The notes beneath the pieces were generated by a model, which was not told where the DNA came from, did no database searches, and saw nothing but the letters and a program-made list of their open reading frames with translations. A stretch of DNA of 10,088 nucleotides. Source: Candidatus Mediterraneibacter stercorigallinarum. GTDB taxonomy: Bacteria > Bacillota > Clostridia > Lachnospirales > Lachnospiraceae. The first letter of the stretch is position 1; the number at the start of each line of letters is the position of its first letter. The DNA lies in contig DXCD01000030.1 of NCBI GenBank assembly GCA_019116185.1, positions 1-10,088 of the forward strand. The letters run 5' to 3'. The position numbers were made by a program, and so were the translations under genes. Positions 6,578 through 10,088 of the stretch are shown here, one piece after another.

Positions 6578-8692
6578 TTAAACCTCAAAGATCAGATCTC
6601 CGTAAGACGGCATCGGCCATGCTTCTTTATCCACGATCATCTCCAGCTTATCAACCGGAGCCCTGAGCGCCTCCATAGCCGGGAAGACTTCCGAATGATA
6701 GAACTTCGCCTGCACTTCTCCTTCCTCTTTCTGCGCCGCTTCGTCTGTAACTTTGACCAGCGTGTCAAGAGCTTCCTTTGTCTCTTTCATAAGTACGGTT
6801 ACTTCATCCAGGCTTGCCTTCTGCACAGACGCGTCTGAACCTGCTGCTGTCACTGCGTTCACAGTGTCCGCGAGTATCTTCGTATATTTGATAAACGCCG
6901 GCATGAACTGCTTGCTTGCCATATCAATCATGGTGCGAGCCTCGATATTGATCGCCTTCGCATAGGTTTCATACTGGATCTCCGCGCGGGATTCAAGCTC
7001 TGCCTTTGTAAACACGCCGAATCTCTCAAACAGATCGATCGCCGAATCCGTTACCATTGCCGGAATCGCATCTACCATGGACCGGATGTTCGGCAGGCCT
7101 CTCCTCTCGGCTTCTTCCACCCATGCATCTGAGTAGCCGTCGCCGTTGAATACGATCCTCTGGTTCTCGATTGCATATTTTTTGATCAGGTCATGTACTG
7201 CCAGGTCAAAGTCATCCGCCTTCTCCAGCACATCACATGCATCAGCAAATGACTCGGCAACGATCGTGTTGAGCACGATATTCGGTGACGCGATAGAGTC
7301 TCGGGATCCGACCATACGGAACTCGAATTTGTTTCCGGTAAATGCAAACGGTGAGGTACGGTTTCTGTCTGTTGCGTCTTTTGCGAGCTCCGGAAGCGTG
7401 CGCACGCCCGTCTCCAGCTTGCCGCCCTTGATGCTGTGCGTAGCCTCGCCCGTGCTGATAAGCTGCTCAAGCACGTCTTCCAGCTGCTCTCCGAGGAAGA
7501 TGGAGATAATCGCCGGCGGGGCCTCATTGGCGCCGAGCCTGTGGTCATTTCCCGGGTCAGCCGCCGACTCTCTCAGCAGATCCGCATGCATGTTGACTGC
7601 TCTTAAGATACATGTCAGAACAAGCAGGAACTGTGTATTCTCGTGAGGTGTCTTTCCCGGATCCAGCATATTGATGCCATCGTCCGTTATGACGGACCAG
7701 TTGTTGTGCTTGCCGGAACCATTGACCCCTGCAAACGGTTTCTCATGGAGAAGGCATTTCATGCCGTGCTGGCAGGCAACCCTCTTCAGCGTCTGCATCA
7801 CGATCTGGTTGTGGTCAACCGCTATGTTTGCCTCCGCATAGATCGGCGCCAGCTCATGCTGTGCCGGTGCAACCTCGTTATGCTGTGTCTTTGCCGTAAC
7901 TCCGACCTTCCAAAGCTGTTCGTTGACGTCTTTCATAAATGCCGCGATCCTCTGCCGGATCGTACCGAAATAGTGATCGTCAAGCTCCTGCCCTTTCGGC
8001 GGCATAGCTCCGAAAAGGGTGCGGCCCGCGTAGATCAGGTCTTTCCTCTGCTCGAATTTCTCCGCGTCCACAAGGAAATATTCCTGCTCAGCCCCTACGG
8101 ACGGCGTCACTTTCTTAGATGTTGTATTTCCAAACAGTCTCAGGAGACGGAGCGCCTGTTTGTTGAGAGCTTCCATTGATCTCAAGAGCGGCGTCTTCTG
8201 ATCCAGCGCCTCTCCTGTATAAGAACAAAATGCCGTGGGGATGCAGAGTGTCGCTCCTGCCGCATCCTGTCTCACGAATGCAGGGGACGTGCAGTCCCAG
8301 GCCGTGTATCCCCTCGCCTCAAATGTCGCTCTCAATCCGCCTGACGGGAAAGAAGAGGCATCCGGTTCTCCTTTTATAAGCTCTTTCCCCGAAAAGCTCA
8401 TCAGCACTTTCCCGCTGGGCTGAGGCGCTGATATAAAGGAGTCATGCTTCTCCGCTGTCACGCCTGTCAGCGGCAGGAACCAGTGTGTATAATGTGTCGC
8501 TCCCTTTTCGATCGCCCACTCCTTCATCTCATGCGCGATCACGTCCGCGGTCTCAATATCCAGCTCTTTGCCTTCTTCGATCGTTTTCTTCAGATTTTTA
8601 TAGACCTTTTTCGGAAGACGTTCCTGCATCACTGTGTCATTAAATACGTTTTCCCCAAAGATCTCTGCTACCTTAATTGGTTCTGTGCTCAT
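6578..8692 (-). CDS. glnN: Glutamine synthetase type III
   Basis: This cytoplasmic enzyme makes glutamine from glutamate, ammonia and ATP. At 704 aa it has the length of the GSIII family, well above GSI or GSII. It carries family hallmarks: LFGAMPPKGQELDDHYFG, an EVAPAQHELAPIYAEAN stretch, the PFAGVNGSGKHNNWS segment near residue 330 (ATP and substrate region), RLGANEAPPA near 385, and NRTSPFAFTGNKFEFR near 445. The N-terminal part has the GSIII-type GGLRATFEARGYTAWD stretch. I chose ATG at 8690-8692 because AGGAAGGG lies 6 nt before it and family homology begins at STEPIKVAEIFGENVF. An in-frame ATG at 8767 would add 25 residues that are encoded by a terminator hairpin and has no ribosome site. 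The gene has its own promoter, followed by an intrinsic terminator in the leader, which suggests attenuation. Confidence 0.96.
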   Translation of the reverse strand: MSTEPIKVAEIFGENVFNDTVMQERLPKKVYKNLKKTIEEGKELDIETADVIAHEMKEWAIEKGATHYTHWFLPLTGVTAEKHDSFISAPQPSGKVLMSFSGKELIKGEPDASSFPSGGLRATFEARGYTAWDCTSPAFVRQDAAGATLCIPTAFCSYTGEALDQKTPLLRSMEALNKQALRLLRLFGNTTSKKVTPSVGAEQEYFLVDAEKFEQRKDLIYAGRTLFGAMPPKGQELDDHYFGTIRQRIAAFMKDVNEQLWKVGVTAKTQHNEVAPAQHELAPIYAEANIAVDHNQIVMQTLKRVACQHGMKCLLHEKPFAGVNGSGKHNNWSVITDDGINMLDPGKTPHENTQFLLVLTCILRAVNMHADLLRESAADPGNDHRLGANEAPPAIISIFLGEQLEDVLEQLISTGEATHSIKGGKLETGVRTLPELAKDATDRNRTSPFAFTGNKFEFRMVGSRDSIASPNIVLNTIVAESFADACDVLEKADDFDLAVHDLIKKYAIENQRIVFNGDGYSDAWVEEAERRGLPNIRSMVDAIPAMVTDSAIDLFERFGVFTKAELESRAEIQYETYAKAINIEARTMIDMASKQFMPAFIKYTKILADTVNAVTAAGSDASVQKASLDEVTVLMKETKEALDTLVKVTDEAAQKEEGEVQAKFYHSEVFPAMEALRAPVDKLEMIVDKEAWPMPSYGDLIFEV

Positions 8693-8725
8693 TACAATCC
8701 CTTCCTTCCTGTCTGTTTGAGAAAG

Positions 8726-8761
8726 AAAAAAGGGCACTCCAAGCTCTGCTGGAACGCCCTT
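8726..8761 (-). terminator. Intrinsic terminator inside the glnN leader (candidate attenuator)
   Basis: On the minus strand AAGGGCGTTCCA (8750-8761) pairs with TGGAGTGCCCTT (8730-8741) around an 8-nt loop, giving 12 bp that include tandem G-U and U-G wobbles. A T tract follows (TTTT C TTT). Because the wobbles become A-C mismatches on the plus strand, the hairpin is only stable in minus-strand RNA. It lies between the glnN promoter (8781-8809) and the glnN start (8692), so transcripts must read through it. It could also end transcripts from the upstream aldolase gene, which has no terminator of its own. Confidence 0.8.
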
Positions 8762-8780
8762 GTTCATTTCTATGTCAGAC

Positions 8781-8809
8781 AGTATAACCTACCTGCCCGG
8801 AAAAGGCAA
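8781..8809 (-). promoter_or_regulatory. Promoter of glnN
   Basis: On the minus strand TTGCCT (8804-8809) and TATACT (8781-8786) are separated by exactly 17 bp. The start would fall near 8774, about 12 bases before the terminator hairpin. No other promoter-like pair lies between that hairpin and the start codon. Confidence 0.65.
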
Positions 8810-8853
8810 GTATTTTTTACATCAAAATTTTATTCAGGTCTTCTAAATATTTT

Positions 8854-9717
8854 TCAGGCTTTTCCGATCGATCCGAATAATTCCATTTTCTCTTTTACAG
8901 TCGCCATGATTGCTTCTGTACCCGGTTTGAGCAGTTTACGAGGATCAAATCCTTTGCCCTCCTGATCCTTGCCCGCCTCGATGTACTCGCGTGTAGCTGC
9001 CGCAAATGAAAGCTGGCACTCTGTGTTAACGTTGATCTTAGCAACTCCGAGATCAATCGCCTTTTTGATCATATCTTCCGGGATGCCTGTGCCTCCGTGG
9101 AGCACGAGCGGCATATCCCCTGTCTTCTGCTGGATCGCGTCCAGAGTTTCGAAGCTTAAGCCCTCCCAGTTTGCCGGATATTTTCCGTGGATATTACCGA
9201 TGCCTGCTGCCAGGAAGTCGATTCCCAGATCTGCAACCATCTTACACTCGTTCGGGTCAGCGCACTCGCCTTTTCCGATCACGCCGTCTTCCTCTCCGCC
9301 GATGGAGCCTACCTCTGCCTCGATGGACATGTTATGCTCATGCGCGATCTTAACGAGCTCTTTTGTCTTCTCAACGTTCTCGTCGATCGGATAGTGGGAG
9401 CCGTCGAACATAATGGAGGAAAATCCTGCCTCTACGCATTTCAAGCATCCTTCATAGCTGCCGTGGTCCAGGTGAAGAGCTACCGGAACTGTGATATTCA
9501 TCTCTTCGAGCATTCCGTTTACCATTCCCACAACAGTCTTGTAACCTGTCATATATTTTCCGGCGCCCTCGGATACTCCCAGAATAACCGGAGAATTGCA
9601 CTCCTGAGCCGTCTGAAGGATCGCCTTTGTCCACTCAAGATTGTTGATGTTAAACTGACCTACTGCATAATGTCCTGCTTTTGCTTTCTGAAGCATTTCT
9701 GTTGCTGATACTAACAT
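8854..9717 (-). CDS. fba: Class II fructose-1,6-bisphosphate aldolase
   Basis: This zinc-dependent cytoplasmic enzyme cleaves fructose-1,6-bisphosphate into dihydroxyacetone phosphate and glyceraldehyde-3-phosphate in glycolysis, and runs in reverse in gluconeogenesis. The 287-aa protein shows the whole active site. HLDHG (82-86) contains catalytic Asp84 and zinc ligand His85. Also present are Glu135 in EAEVGSIGG, His177 in GNIHGKY, and His207 in LVLHGGTG with the phosphate-binding GGTG. I chose ATG at 9715-9717 because GGAGG lies 8 nt before it and the family begins at this point; an upstream in-frame ATG at 9771 would add 18 unrelated residues. A good promoter lies at 9790-9818. Some close homologues act on tagatose-bisphosphate, so the substrate is assigned by family, not proven. 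No terminator follows before the glnN promoter. Confidence 0.94.
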   Translation of the reverse strand: MLVSATEMLQKAKAGHYAVGQFNINNLEWTKAILQTAQECNSPVILGVSEGAGKYMTGYKTVVGMVNGMLEEMNITVPVALHLDHGSYEGCLKCVEAGFSSIMFDGSHYPIDENVEKTKELVKIAHEHNMSIEAEVGSIGGEEDGVIGKGECADPNECKMVADLGIDFLAAGIGNIHGKYPANWEGLSFETLDAIQQKTGDMPLVLHGGTGIPEDMIKKAIDLGVAKINVNTECQLSFAAATREYIEAGKDQEGKGFDPRKLLKPGTEAIMATVKEKMELFGSIGKA

Positions 9718-9789
9718 ATTCTTTTCCTCCACTTCCCATCTCCGCGCTGCCATGAATACGCAAAGATGCACTATTTAGAATCTGCATCT

Positions 9790-9818
9790 ATTATAGACCA
9801 TATCGCTCTAAAAAACAA
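9790..9818 (-). promoter_or_regulatory. Promoter of the aldolase gene
   Basis: On the minus strand TTGTTT (9813-9818) and a perfect TATAAT (9790-9795) are 17 bp apart. The leader would be about 65 nt. The stretch between this promoter and the tRNA terminator (9819-9904) shows no further feature. Confidence 0.6.
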
Positions 9819-9904
9819 TCGGAAGTTTTCTGCCGCGGCCGGACAGGATTTTCTTCTGGCTGAGGCATCAAAGAATTCATCTGGGAAGAACCCGTTTCAG
9901 ACAA

Positions 9905-9934
9905 CAAAAAAAGTCCGAAAATTTTCGGACTTTT
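9905..9934 (-). terminator. Terminator of tRNA-Glu
   Basis: Bases 9909-9934 form a perfect palindrome around AAAATTTT with GTCCG/CGGAC arms. On the minus strand it is followed by a run of seven T and starts four bases after the tRNA 3' end. It separates the tRNA from the aldolase promoter. Confidence 0.85.
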
Positions 9935-9937
9935 CAG

Positions 9938-10009
9938 TGACTCCGAGGGGAATCGAACCCCTGATTCCAGCGTGAGAGGCTAGCGTCTTGACCGCTTGAC
10001 CACGGAGCC
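9938..10009 (-). tRNA. tRNA-Glu, anticodon CTC
   Basis: The 72-nt minus-strand sequence folds as a cloverleaf. The acceptor stem is GGCTCCG with CGGAGTC (one G-U pair), and the discriminator is A. The D arm is GTGGTCAAGCGGTCAAGAC. The anticodon stem is CTAGC/GCTGG (one U-G) with loop CTCTCAC, giving anticodon CTC at 9974-9976. The T arm is GGGGTTCGATTCCCC. It resembles bacterial tRNA-Glu in the D arm and T loop. CCA is not encoded. It reads GAG codons and complements the usual TTC isoacceptor. Confidence 0.95.
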
Positions 10010-10051
10010 TTATTAACATTCACTGTTCAGCAGTGCCTCACAGCGAATATT

Positions 10052-10080
10052 AATATACCATATGATTTTTCATAATGCAA
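10052..10080 (-). promoter_or_regulatory. Promoter of tRNA-Glu
   Basis: On the minus strand TTGCAT (10075-10080) and TATATT (10052-10057) are 17 bp apart, with TG at the extended -10 position. The leader of about 35 nt contains a small CACTG/CAGTG hairpin (10021-10035) that would be trimmed during tRNA maturation. Confidence 0.65.
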
Positions 10081-10088
10081 GCACTTTT

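Noticed and set aside
7146..8179. Plus-strand frames of 166 and 178 codons
   Set aside because: Both lie antisense to conserved glutamine synthetase sequence; the codon structure is explained by glnN.
8693..8767. Upstream start of glnN at 8767
   Set aside because: The extra 25 residues are encoded by the terminator hairpin and T tract, without a ribosome site; the start at 8692 has a good one.
8722..8774. ANTAR-type dual-hairpin antitermination target in the glnN leader
   Set aside because: Only one hairpin fits in the short leader and its 8-nt loop lacks the typical hexaloop with A first and G fourth.
8444..8965. 173-codon plus-strand frame spanning the glnN 5' end and the aldolase 3' end
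   Set aside because: It overlaps two well-supported minus-strand genes and the glnN promoter and leader, and has no domain.
9718..9771. Upstream start of the aldolase at 9771
   Set aside because: The 18 extra residues run across the ribosome binding site of the ATG at 9717 and are not part of the aldolase fold.
1..10088. CRISPR array within the window
   Set aside because: No direct repeat of 25-37 bp with regular spacers is visible; only cas6 and the single repeat-like leader structure are present.

Overview
The window looks like a piece of chromosome from a gut-type Clostridia, most likely Lachnospiraceae. This is an inference from near-balanced base composition, strong AGGAGG-type ribosome binding sites, a YesM/YesN-style two-component pair beside a sugar-binding lipoprotein, a type III glutamine synthetase, and a tRNA-Glu gene without an encoded CCA. 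No species can be named from the sequence alone.

Layout from left to right. (1) Positions 1-69 are an AT-rich strip with a promoter-like pair pointing out of the window. (2) cas6 (70-1014, minus) encodes a CRISPR precursor-RNA endonuclease of the RAMP fold. It is the only cas gene visible; any partners or array would lie to the left. (3) A 365-bp intergenic region holds the cas6 promoter, a leader hairpin followed by ATTGAAAG (a typical crRNA 5' handle sequence), and a very long perfect hairpin. (4) A monocistronic sugar-binding lipoprotein gene (1380-2738, minus) lies divergent from (5) a histidine kinase/AraC-type response regulator operon (3008-6493, plus). Repeated operator-like boxes lie in the shared 269-bp intergenic region. 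(6) A bidirectional terminator separates the regulator from the convergent (7) glnN, type III glutamine synthetase (6578-8692, minus), whose only visible promoter is followed by an intrinsic terminator before the start codon. (8) Class II fructose-bisphosphate aldolase (8854-9717, minus) and (9) tRNA-Glu(CTC) (9938-10009, minus) each have their own promoter, and the tRNA has its own terminator.

How the parts work together. The kinase probably senses a sugar, or the loaded binding protein, outside the cell. The regulator then controls the binding-protein gene across the divergent intergenic region. The matching permease and ATPase genes are not here. Glutamine synthetase, aldolase and the tRNA are housekeeping functions with separate transcription units. 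The most notable signals are the repeat-like hairpin plus handle in the cas6 leader, the probable attenuator of glnN, and the operator-like repeats at the sugar-binding-protein promoter. None of these has been tested by search or experiment here.
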